Shown here piece by piece: positions 20,693 through 30,072 of a stretch of DNA of 60,000 nucleotides (positions are counted from its first letter, which is position 1; the number at the start of each line of letters is the position of its first letter). Source of the stretch: Takakia lepidozioides (lineage: Eukaryota > Streptophyta > Takakiopsida > Takakiales > Takakiaceae); assembly GCA_030704615.1 (NCBI GenBank), contig CM060733.1, forward strand, positions 72,356,001 to 72,416,000, read 5' to 3'. A program made the translations under genes and the position numbers. A model generated the notes under the pieces. The model worked only from the letters and a program-made list of their open reading frames with translations, was not told the DNA's origin and did no database searches.

Positions 20693-23526
20693 ATGGACAT
20701 CGACCACGACACACTGCACCCGATCACTCCTGCTGGAACATTTATACTCCTGCAACATGGACTTCTCCCTTCCAATTTTGCTGACCAGAATGATGAAAGA
20801 TTTTGGGATGCATTTGTGGATTTCGCATGGAGTGGAGGGTTTGCAAAGCGAGTGGAGAGGGCTGAACGCCGCTGGAGAATATGGCTTCTACAAGAACAGG
20901 TTTGCTTCACCCCCCAATCTCATTTTGAGTTTCTGCTCCCCCCAATAGTTTCCCAGGATTGCCCCCGGTTTGTAAATGCTCATTCTGTGTTGCATTTTTG
21001 CCTGCAGATCAATGCTTCCGCGGGAGAAATTGAGGCTGTGCGGAAATCAGTGCGGGCATGGAGCACCTGCAAAGACGGCGTTTCCTGTGCTCTATCCATT
21101 GGGCTGGAGTTGGAAGATTTTGAGAGCTATCTTGTGGGAAAGATGAGTACCCCTATCGTAACACCCTCCTGTCCGGTGAATGTTGTTCCCCCCATCATGC
21201 CTGTCTCTGCTCCCCCTTCACAAGTCTACCCCTGCCCCCACCCCCCCCCCCCCCCGCCTCTGCTGCAAACAGATCTGCTCGCCCCATATCAGGTCCCCCA
21301 CGTCATGTCCCCCTTGCACCGTTCCCCCCTCTTCTGCTCCCTCGACTTCTTTCAGGTATGCTCCCCCCTCTGCTGCTCCCTCCTCTTCTGTTCCCCCCTC
21401 ATCTGTAGATCTCCAGTTTGATATTGTTGAACTATTGCTGGAGGAGCAGGACGTTCGACGTCTGCTTCCTGAATTCCCTCTCCTAAGAATTGCCGAGGAA
21501 TCTGATGCCATTGTCACCTGGTTGAAACGTCAATGTCCAGCCCGACTGCCTCCGGTCCCTGTTCCCCTCCAAGTTTTTTCTACCATGGACCCTCGACCCC
21601 TTGTTTCACACTTGTATCCTTTGGCCGATTTAAAACACGGCATCTTGCCCCAGTCATATCATGATGCTTTTTGCACCGCAGACTACTCACAAACTGCCCT
21701 ACCATGGATTTGGACTCTTATTGCATGGAGGTTGGCGGACGTTTGGGAATTTTCAGAATCAGGAGACTATGTTGAAAGAAGTGTTCCTGGCAGAGGGTCA
21801 GCTTAGATATGGTACAATGCAGGACAAAATGCAGATCGTCGACTCCTGCCGAGCATTTCTTTGCATGGTGCGTGCCCGAGCGTTTCATGAATTTGTAGCA
21901 ACGGAAACCGCCCACTTCCAAGTTTTGTGGTGCAAGGGCAACGATGCCAAAGGGATACGACGTGCAGCCAAGGCCTGGGAGGATCTATTGTTTAGGCGGG
22001 AGCACATTGATTTGGGACGCTACGTGTAAGTGCATGCTTTGCCTCTCCAACAGTCTCTCATTGTGAAGATTAGAATTGGAATAGATAAATGGGGGAGCAG
22101 ACTTTACAGTCGGGGATCGGGGGATCAGGGGATCACGGGGGTCAAAGCTAAGACACAAGCGCTTGTCTATGTGATAGGTGAGGCTGAGGCAGCTGATGTT
22201 GGAGTTCAAAACACTACAACAGATCGCGGTATTTATGACTGTATATATGACTATTCTGCAGTCATAAACGGTACATATGACTTCTATGACTGTAAGTCGT
22301 GCAAACCAAGTCAATACAATGAGTACAGGATGGTACGGTCCGGATGACTACAGTCATATGAACCAAGTGATATCTCTCACTGCAGTCATATATACCATAC
22401 TGCAGCCACCGCTGCCGCGCCACGTGGCGAGGCGCAATTGATTTAAAAAATTAAATTAAATTAAAAAAAACTAAAAAAATGAAAACATATGTCAAACGCC
22501 GCGTCGCACCGCATTGTGCCACGTGGCATAATGCATTTTATAATAATGAAAAAACCACGTGGCAGTCCATCTAGGGTACCACGTGCTATCCCTAGCTCGC
22601 ATACTAACCCTAGGGCCATCTTATCCATTTGATTGTACTTAGAGGAGTTTGAACCTACAACCTCTTTACTATAAGAGTTATAGTTCACTACCTGTTAACC
22701 AATACACCCATTAGTCATTCATATGATCATATGGTGTTTAAATTGTATTATACACACCAAATTACAAAGTCCCCAGTAGTCATCATGACTATGTAACCTC
22801 ATCCATGTACACTGTAGTCATGGAAATGACTATGAATGATGAGCTAAATCTGGTCAATTGCCGTTGACCAGCCTTCCGCCCATTCCGGAGCTATGTAGTC
22901 ATACAGACGACTATTTAGATAGTCGTTCATATGACTACAGTCGTATGAACGACTGCGGGAGGTCAATTTCATATAAAAACATGGTGCAGTCATGGTCAAA
23001 GTCATGAAAACCATGACTACCACCGTTTGGCAGTCATAACTACCGCGATCTGTTGTAGTGAAATGCCATGGAGGAGGTCTTACAAGCAAACAAGGTGTTG
23101 TTGGCGAGAAGACATGAACTATACGACCGACGAGTGTCTCCATATGCCCCTCACCTTTCCCACATTGACGTGGACGCCTTCAATTCATCACAGTTGTCCC
23201 ACCATGCATCGCAAATGGCGTCGCCAACACCCTCACATGTTGAAGACCTTCAAGCGCCTCATACAGAGACTTTTCAAGTGGAATCTCCGACGGCAGGTTT
23301 CTACACACCCATTGTGGAAGTTGATGTCAATCCCATCCCCTCTCATACTGTTCTGCCTCACAGTATTCTTTTAGACTCCCTAAGGGAATATTCCGCTGCC
23401 CTCGCTGTCTCTGCTGCCCCCGCCTCTTCTCCCCTTCCTATCTCTGATCGCTCCCAAGGAGCGCCCCTCCTCCCATCATCCCCCTCTTCGTGTAGTGCTT
23501 CGGCCTCTGCTCCCCTGAAATGGTAG
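20693..23526 (+). pseudogene. unknown multi-exon gene interrupted by a CACTA element
   Basis: Coding-like segments: 20693-20898 (Trp- and Phe-rich, FWDAFVDFAWSGG), a probable intron to 21008 (gtttgc ... ttgcctgcag), 21009-21420 (AGEIEAVRKSVRAW, then Pro-rich), 21420-22029 in two frames (RRLLPEFPLLRIAEES; REHIDLGRY before a gtaagt donor), then 22177-22211 and 23061-23526. The last two join in frame across the CACTA insertion when one copy of the 3-bp target duplication is removed. The C-terminal piece is Ser/Pro-rich. No domain was recognised. Its neighbours (HECT-like, Ulp1, MULE) suggest a large mobile element or a host gene overrun by them. Confidence 0.5.
22212..23060. mobile_element. non-autonomous CACTA (EnSpm) element, 849 bp
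   Basis: Begins cactacaacagatcgcggt and ends with its reverse complement accgcgatctgttgtagtg, with inverted similarity over 30 bp (one mismatch, then tatgactg). It is flanked by the 3-bp duplication aaa. The subterminal zones carry many copies of tatgac/gtcata in both orientations, typical of transposase-binding repeats in CACTA elements. The centre holds four CACGTG-containing words (22420-22585) and AT-rich runs but no transposase ORF. It must have moved in trans. It splits the plus-strand gene above. Confidence 0.93.
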
Positions 23527-23707
23527 AGGTTCCCTGATCCCCCTGATCCCCCTTCTCATCACAACTGGCCCCCTCACACCACTGCTTCCCGAGGTTTTGC
23601 TCAGCTCCCCGTGATCCCCTCTGCTCCCCCTCATCCCCCCATCCTCTGCGGCTTCGCAATGGACTTATATGCCCGGCCCCCTTGACCGTGCACTGCTCCC
23701 CCATGTA

Positions 23708-24247
23708 TCACCCAAAGAGTTCGCTCAACAAGGCAGTGTGGCTGTCATCCGGCGGGGAAATTATTGAAGCCAGCGCCTTGTGTTCAGTGACCCATGATGT
23801 TTTGTGCAATTCACAGTGGTATGAGAGACATTTGTGGTGACCTCGGTGGGAACCATTTGGATTCCCATAGTGTATATAACATATCGGACACCGTATATGT
23901 GGTTTTGAAAGCCATTTTGTCTCATAACCATTATACATTCGCTTCCAACGTGAAGCCACCAGTTCAAAGTTCTCCATTTGAAAAGGAGGATACCATTGCA
24001 TTTGCAAGGCAGTGCACCATAAAACCGATGCTTCAATATCATCGTCCCTTTCAGAGAGCAAATGACACTGTCTTGGACTAAAGCGAAAGTTTGTGGGCTC
24101 TGGGTCATCTTCCGACTCTGGGGTCTCCGCCATTGTTGGGCAAATTTCAAATTTTGCTTTGGGGCTTATTTTCAGTTTTTGTTGCATGCTTATGCACCAC
24201 TCGTACGTGCAAGGGACGTGACCTTTCATAGTGCAAAACACGGACAT
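23708..24247 (-). CDS. Cys/His-rich ORF of unknown function
   Basis: 179 residues, no introns needed. The second half contains CPICYIHYG followed by HRGHHKCLSYHCELH, a cluster that could bind zinc, though spacing matches no family I recognise. The middle is acidic (ESEDDPEP, ERDDDIEA). It lies between the 3' end of the plus-strand unknown gene and the Ulp1 gene and is transcribed in the same direction as the latter. Codon-like composition looks real, but it may be an internal piece of a larger broken element protein. Confidence 0.4.
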   Translation of the reverse strand: MSVFCTMKGHVPCTYEWCISMQQKLKISPKAKFEICPTMAETPESEDDPEPTNFRFSPRQCHLLSERDDDIEASVLWCTALQMQWYPPFQMENFELVASRWKRMYNGYETKWLSKPHIRCPICYIHYGNPNGSHRGHHKCLSYHCELHKTSWVTEHKALASIISPPDDSHTALLSELFG

Positions 24248-24289
24248 GACCTTTCACAACTTGCCCCTTCACACGCGACTTTTCACCAG

Positions 24290-24780
24290 TAATCCCCCGA
24301 TCCCCCGATTTGAAACCTATCGTCCCTCATCCCCTCACCCCGTGGTCCCCTCATCCCCTTATCCCCCGTCCAGCTCCCAACATTCTCTCCATGATCCCCT
24401 GATCTCCCCACCCGTCCCCCTGGTTCCCTGATCCCCTCTTCTCCCGGCCGGTTCCCCTGCTTCCCTAATCCCCTGATCTCCCCAACCATTCCCCTGGTTC
24501 CATGATCCCCTGTTCTCCCCACCCGTTCCCCTGGTTCCCTGATTCCCTCATTTGCCCGGCCACTCCCCTGGTTCCCTGATCTCTCCCGCCTGTTCCCCTA
24601 CTTCCCTGATCCCCGCTAACCCCTTATACAATCCCTTGTCTTCTTCATCCCCTCATCCCCCGACCGCCCTGAACCTGAGCCCCCTGATCCCCTAAGCCCC
24701 CCCTTGGCCCCCCCTCATCCCTGGTTGTCTGATCCACCTCAAGGATCCCCTCACCCCCTCACCCCTTCATCCCCTTCACA
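24290..24780. repeat. C-rich minisatellite built on GATCCCC
   Basis: Irregular 25-40-bp units of the type cccctggttccctgatcccct. At least nine gatcccc or near variants occur here. Related words occur at 22110-22150, 23530-23640 and, on the other strand, throughout 28900-29950. It explains the apparent Pro/Ser-rich ORFs. Confidence 0.8.
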
Positions 24781-24833
24781 GCACAGTGGACGCCAAAGAA
24801 GACATAAAGGGATGACAAAGAGGAGGACAAGCT

Positions 24834-25580
24834 TCATTTTTTTCTCGTGGGGAATGGAGATACAATAGCTACATCCTCAGCATCCGAGGCATGCACATGC
24901 GACAGTCTACGCTGCAAATCTACATCATCCCAATTATCCACTATCCATCCACAAAGAAAATCCTGCTTTGATACTGCGTACTCACATACCAATCTGCTGT
25001 AAAAGTTGCCCCCCATTTTTTTGTGATTTTGGTCTCCAAGTATTTCTGTATGAAAGTCATTACAAAGTAGCCACACTCCCAGCCGCTTGGTTGTTGTGGC
25101 ACCTCAGGTTCCAGCCACTCCCATGCCATTATTTCATTCCAAAGTACTGAGTCCAGTTCAGCTTTGTGTAGGTATGCTCTAAAAGTGCGAAGACGCGTTT
25201 CAAAGGCAAGTCGGCTATGGGATTTGAATGATGTCATGGAATTCAGATGAACAAACTTGGACTTATCAAAAACCATCAAACTCCAATGGCCCCTACAGAA
25301 CGCACATGTGTTTGAGGCCAGACTAATGCTTTCCATTCTCCAAATCAAATCAAAGTCGGTCAAAGCTGCAAAATAGGAGGATTGAGGGACGTACCCAGAG
25401 CATAAGGGGACGAACCATGTCTGAACCTTATCTGGATCCTTCCCTAGGCACTTCTTAGTTACCCAATCATTTACAAGCCCTTTGGAAATCTTGTGAAGGT
25501 CGTCCTTGGATGATGCCTCCAAAGCCGTCCATATCAGTGTGTCCATCACAGCCCACCAGCAACGATTACTCTCCTCCAGG
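24834..25580 (-). CDS. Ulp1/C48 cysteine protease domain, C-terminal exon of a MULE-type gene
   Basis: Exon start is inferred from ttttgtag at about 25581; the ORF then reads LEESNRCWWAVMDTLIWTA. The SUMO-protease signature is clear: His in CRGHWSLMVFD (residue 88 counted from the Met at 25549) and the Gln/Cys box QQPSGWECGYFVM (Cys159). The residue normally Asp, after the His strand, appears as Asn (VHLNSM, Asn103). Near 24990 the frame changes; the last ~40 residues (CGWIVDNWDDVDLQRRL to the stop at 24834) are in another frame, through either a frameshift or splicing. Ulp1 enzymes remove SUMO from proteins; plant MULEs of the Kaonashi type are known to carry such domains. Confidence 0.8.
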
Positions 25581-25913
25581 GATAGCTACAAAATATTGGC
25601 ATACAAAAACACCCCTCCACCCCCCGCTTCCCCATACAATTTTGACAACCGTAGATAATCCTATGAACCCAGAATGGACTCCTGTGGAGTGCCTTTGAAG
25701 AAAACAAGGCAGCCCTTGTCCTCTGGGAGCTTTTCCCTCAGTCTATTCTGGTTTCTACATTGTACACAAGTTCACGAAGTCACACAGGCAGACAATTAAC
25801 TGTTAAGGGTGTTTTCAAGCAACCATATCATCCCCCTATCATGCATATAAGCCCTGCTGAATGTACTCACCATGAATTTGGTCCCCCCTTGGTCGTTGGA
25901 AGCCTTGGCCCAC

Positions 25914-27299
25914 TTACTTAGTGACTTCTGGCCGACCAGATTTTGCCTTCCGTTTCTTCCCTGTTCTGGTGATAGCTTTACTTTCCCCCTCAGCTGCACG
26001 GTTCTCCTCCCTCCCCCGCATCTTCACCCGTATTTTTTGCGCACGCTTTGGCTCCCCCTCATCCTTCGGGGGCCTTTGCTTCCCCTTGCCGATCCCCTCT
26101 CCGATCTGCTCCCCCTTGCCCTTCATGTGTTCCTTCTCCTTCCCCTTATCCTTTGCTTCTTTCTGATCCACCTGCTCCATGCCCTGCAGGTTCAATTGGC
26201 GTCCCGAAGTTTTTGTAGCAACCCTATGCCGTGTTCGACCTGCTTCTGGGCCAAATGATGGTTTGCCGGAGGTCAAACCCATGTGCAGGGGGATTGGAGC
26301 AGAAAACATAGGCACAAGCACCGTCAGACCCGTGGTGAATGTGGAGCCAGGGGTGACCCCCAATTCAATATTCCAAGGATCTGTGGGGTAGACCAGACTA
26401 TCTGCGAGTGCGGATAACAACGGGATGGCTTGTGCATGATACGGGGGTGCACCTGGGAAAACTGACATGGGCGGAACAAACCCCTCCGTTGCCAATTCGG
26501 TGTTCCCTGCCAATGACTGGCGTTCAGGGGTCACCAACGTTGAAATAACCTCAACCTGTGTTGTCGGCAGAGGACTGGAAACAGTTGCAAATCTGCTAGA
26601 CTTGGTAGTTGGATCCACCATTCTTGGCACATCCTCCCTCTCCACGTGGGAAGTATACACAGACTCGGGATGAGTTGAAAGAGGTGATTGGACAAGGGCA
26701 GAGACTGAAGGACCACAGAGAGACACAGCAGCCCGCAACAGAGCATATACATGGAGGGGAGCAGGCATGACATCGGGAGCAACGTTGGGGGATGACACCT
26801 CGGGTGATGGAGCACTGAGGGGGGGACCGGAGGGAGTCACAGTAGCATGCGAGAGAGCAAACAGATGTGGGGAAGAAGAGTGGAAGTCAGGGGCAGACAG
26901 GGGGGGACCAGGGTCACACATGGATGCATGCTTCGTAGAAGGCAGATCTAGGGGAGCAGACAAAAAATCGGGAGTAGAGGTGGGGGCTGCCAGGGCTAAA
27001 GGGAGATCAGAAAGGGAGTGAGCAGTGATACACACTAAAGCAGTACCAGATGAGGGGGGAGCACAAAAAGAAAACTCATGCGAGGAGGGAGATGAGTCCG
27101 ATGGGATAGCATGCGGTGAGACGAGGGTAGCCTCTGGGGGAGCAAATAATGGAAGAAGTGCAGAGGCGGGGGGATCACATGGTTGGGGAGGAGTGGCAGA
27201 GAGGGCGGCAGACACAAAGGGGGGTGGGGGGGGCGGAGAGGAGGGTAGCACTTGGTGCGGGTTCACAGATTTGAAAGGGAGCAGCGGCGGGGACATCAC
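25914..27299 (-). CDS. low-complexity linker exon of the MULE-Ulp1 gene
   Basis: 461-residue frame. The first ~340 residues are Pro/Ser/Ala-rich with no domain; the last ~100 are Lys/Glu/Gly-rich (KEAKDKGKEKEHMKGKGEQ). It ends at a strong splice donor, gtaagt, right after PEVTK (about 25914), which fits splicing to the Ulp1 exon acceptor near 25581. A similar Lys/Glu-rich segment precedes the methyltransferase-like gene at 46.4 kb. Its strand, open length and matching splice signals argue that it is coding and not a shadow of the plus-strand frames. Confidence 0.55.
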   Translation of the reverse strand: MMSPPLLPFKSVNPHQVLPSSPPPPPPFVSAALSATPPQPCDPPASALLPLFAPPEATLVSPHAIPSDSSPSSHEFSFCAPPSSGTALVCITAHSLSDLPLALAAPTSTPDFLSAPLDLPSTKHASMCDPGPPLSAPDFHSSSPHLFALSHATVTPSGPPLSAPSPEVSSPNVAPDVMPAPLHVYALLRAAVSLCGPSVSALVQSPLSTHPESVYTSHVEREDVPRMVDPTTKSSRFATVSSPLPTTQVEVISTLVTPERQSLAGNTELATEGFVPPMSVFPGAPPYHAQAIPLLSALADSLVYPTDPWNIELGVTPGSTFTTGLTVLVPMFSAPIPLHMGLTSGKPSFGPEAGRTRHRVATKTSGRQLNLQGMEQVDQKEAKDKGKEKEHMKGKGEQIGEGIGKGKQRPPKDEGEPKRAQKIRVKMRGREENRAAEGESKAITRTGKKRKAKSGRPEVTK

Positions 27300-27404
27300 A
27301 TGATGGGGCAGCAGAGACAGAGAGGGTAGCAGACACTGATCCCCTTCACAGTGAAAGATGCTATGCTCTCATGCTCCCAGGAGTCCACGCCGTCGATTCC
27401 ACAC

Positions 27405-28140
27405 ACCTTGTGTTCATTCGTTCCGAAGGTCGCATCACAAGAGACGATACGTTTGTCACCCATTTGGAGCATTATTTTTTTCTGAAATTATGTTTGAATG
27501 CCAATGGCAAATTTGAGGTCGACATTGCCGCGCCGTGTTCCTCCAGCAGGGGCATTGGGTGTGTCCCCTTGATAGAAGAAAACACTCTGGGGCTGGGCCT
27601 CCTTCCACATCTTCAGACTGGTCCCCTCGTCCTTATGTCGCTTGAAAATCTCACATGCCAGCTTGTCCATGATGTTTCTAATGTTATGCTCAAGCACAAC
27701 ATCATCACGACACCACTTCTCTCCATTGACCTTGCTGTCAAACACCTGTTGTTCATGTTGGGCCATGATTTCAGCAGGCGACAACCCAGCACGTATGCTA
27801 TCCGTTATCCACATCTTAACCTCTTCACTAAGGTGAGGTGCGTGCGCGAAACGGGTGTTACTTGAAGTCGGGTCAATGTGGCCATGGCAGACCTTGTCAC
27901 ATCCATCAACATGGTTTTTGTTGTAGTATGTTATGACAGCAAGAGAAGGATCCAGGTAGCATCGTCCAATCCTAAACTGACAGAGGCAACCCCTCTTGAT
28001 GGACTCTCCCTGAACGACTTTCTTCCGTCTCGGCCCTTTGTGGTTGTTGTAAGAAGGCGATGAAGCATCAGCACACACCCTCTCCTGCCGTTCCTTCTCT
28101 TCAAAGAATGTTTCTTGACAGGTATTGCATTTGTGCGCTT
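27405..28140 (-). pseudogene. MULE/FAR1-type transposase N-terminus: zinc finger and start of DDE core
   Basis: Reading down from 28140: KCNTCQETFFEEKE, then a zinc-finger-like block CLCQFRIGRCY ... NHVDGCDKVCHG of the FLYWCH/GCM kind found at the front of MULE transposases, then LKMWKEAQPQSVFFYQ. The frame stops at 27488. In the next frame GDKRIVSCDATFGTN appears; DATFGTN is the first-Asp motif of MULE DDE transposases (Asp codon at 27434-27436). A possible donor (gtgtgtgg) follows. The rest of the DDE core and the SWIM domain are missing before the linker exon starts, so this transposase is internally deleted. Confidence 0.75.
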
Positions 28141-28376
28141 GTCCTCAGGTCCCTAAGAACAATGGAACCTGGACAATGATGAGAACTATGTCGGCGGAGT
28201 GGAATACTCGGAGCAAGAGAGCATTTTGACAAAATAGAAGAGCAAACAATGCAAACAAGCAGCATGCCATTACAAAGAACACATAGAGACCATCCAGAAA
28301 CCACAAAGGTGAAGGCGGACTTTATGACAAGAGAGCAACTATTGGCCCTCGGAGCTAAGAGCTCACCCTCCTTTCC

Positions 28377-28640
28377 CTATTTAGGCACCATTCTGTTGAA
28401 GTGAGTGGGCGCCTCTGCCCTTTGTTCCTCCCCTCTCACAAAATCGTCGATCCTGCTCCAAGGAATGACCGCAACATCCGTATATACACGATGTCCACCT
28501 CCACTTGAAATAGTTGGAGTCCATATAAGCGACCTGTGGTTGAAGGAACCATCCGGGGGGATTTGCAACGTGTCACGTAGCTGTGATAGAAGGAATGACG
28601 TGCGCAACTCCAAAGATCCAGTCATGATGCCCGACACCCC
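28377..28640 (-). CDS. probable first exon of the MULE-Ulp1 gene
   Basis: Frame reading LELRTSFLLSQLRDTLQI and VYTDVAVIPWSRIDDFVRGE, with a potential donor at 28377-28382 just before the stop. It is in the same orientation as and upstream of the zinc-finger exon. Start taken as the Met near 28629; the longer ORF to 28745 adds a hydrophobic lead that may be leader sequence. No domain recognised. Confidence 0.45.
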   Translation of the reverse strand, partial: GVSGIMTGSLELRTSFLLSQLRDTLQIPPDGSFNHRSLIWTPTISSGGGHRVYTDVAVIPWSRIDDFVRGEEQRAEAPTHFNRMVPK

Positions 28641-28889
28641 CGCAGGAACAGTACACATCCGCAGACCACACGCGTCCTGCAGAAACAGTACACAGCAGCA
28701 AACTACACGCGTAAGTGCAGCATACACGCGCGCAAAGAGGATCAAATTTGCGAGCAGCCGGAAACCCTAAATTTCAATACATCCAGTCCGTTCAGCTCAC
28801 AGACCAAAATGGCGGGGAACGTGCATGGCCGTTGGATGGGGGAGGACGACATAGATGAACAAAATGATAGCCATGTGCAAACAACCCTG

Positions 28890-29945
28890 ACATTTGACAC
28901 CTGGAAGGGGGATCGCTCCCGGGGGGTGGGGGAGCAGAAGGATGGGGGATCACTCCAGGTGGTGTGGGGGATCAACGGAGAGGGGACCGCCATGGGGGGG
29001 AACGATCACCTGTTCCCGCGTTGACGCGCGGGGGGGGGGGGGGGTGCAAGGGTGGGCGGCATGGCGGGGGCGGGGGATCAACCAGAGGCGGGGGGAGCGG
29101 TGGCTCGGGGGATCGGGTCTTGGATGGGACGAGGGGATCGACGGCTACGGAGACCGCCACGTGGTGGTAGAAGACGAGACGGGAGCGGCGACGTGTCGGG
29201 GGACCCGCGCGTGGTAGGAAGAGGGGATCGGCGGCGGGGGAGCGCCACGTGCCGTCCGATGGGGGATCAGTCACCGCATTGGACGGGGGGATCAACCGAG
29301 GGGGGGGGGGGCCGGCGACGTGTCGGGGGATCGGGCTGTCGATGGGAAGAGGGGATCGACGGCGGGGGGAGCGGCACGTGGCAGGTCAGTGTCATCCGGC
29401 CGTCGTCCATCCCTTGTGCGGGAGGATGGCGGGGGATGAGGGGCGGATGACACACAACATCCATTGTTTGTGAGGTCGGATGATGCGCAGGGAATCGACG
29501 GTCCGGGGGATCCGCACGTGGCGGGCGATTAGGGTTGGGGGATCACTCCCGGTCCGGAAGGGGATCAAGGCGTGTCAGGGGGAGTGCGCCGTGGATGGGA
29601 GGAGGGGATCGACGGCGGCGGGAGCGCCACGTGGCGATGGGCGCGTCATGGGCCTTCATCCGGCCGTCATCCATTCAATTGAGGTTGGATGGATGGGGAG
29701 GGGATCGACGGTTTGGGGTAGTGCCACGTGGCTAGAGATGGGGGTGGGGGATCACTCCGGCACTGGAAGGGGGATCACCCAGTGGGGATCACAGCGGGGC
29801 CGCCACGTGGCTGGAGACCGGGCGGTGCTGTGGGGCGCCGCGCGGCCAGCGGTGGGGCGGGGGTCAAGGGTCCCGGGCGGGGGCGCGGGGAGCAGAGGGC
29901 GGGCGGGGGCGGGGCAACGGGCGGGAGGGGTCGGAGGGGGTGGGG
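28890..29945. repeat. G-rich array with regularly spaced CACGTG boxes
   Basis: About 1 kb of irregular repeats of ggggatcgacggcgggggagcg type. Seven CACGTG boxes occur at 29158, 29246, 29375, 29515, 29628, 29725 and 29804, spaced 79-140 bp, most inside gccacgtggc palindromes. The ORFs crossing it are low-complexity Gly/Arg translations and are not annotated. Confidence 0.8.
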
Positions 29946-30072
29946 ATGATTTGACATGGGGCGTCCAGCTCGCGGACGAGGCTGCCGGAGTGGGGGTTCC
30001 CCTGCTGTACCTCGCGGGCCGTACCCGTCAGGTCACACGCTTGCAATAAAATCAAGCCACATCCATATTGGG
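29934..30072 (+). repeat. dispersed repeat, copy of 2656-2792
   Basis: See the partner at 2656-2792. This copy starts ggggtggggatgatttgaca and ends aataaaatcaagccacat. Confidence 0.65.

Noticed and set aside
28894-30049. Several Gly/Arg-rich ORFs of 60-190 residues in the G-rich array
   Set aside because: Low-complexity translations of the repeat in all frames; no start context or domain.
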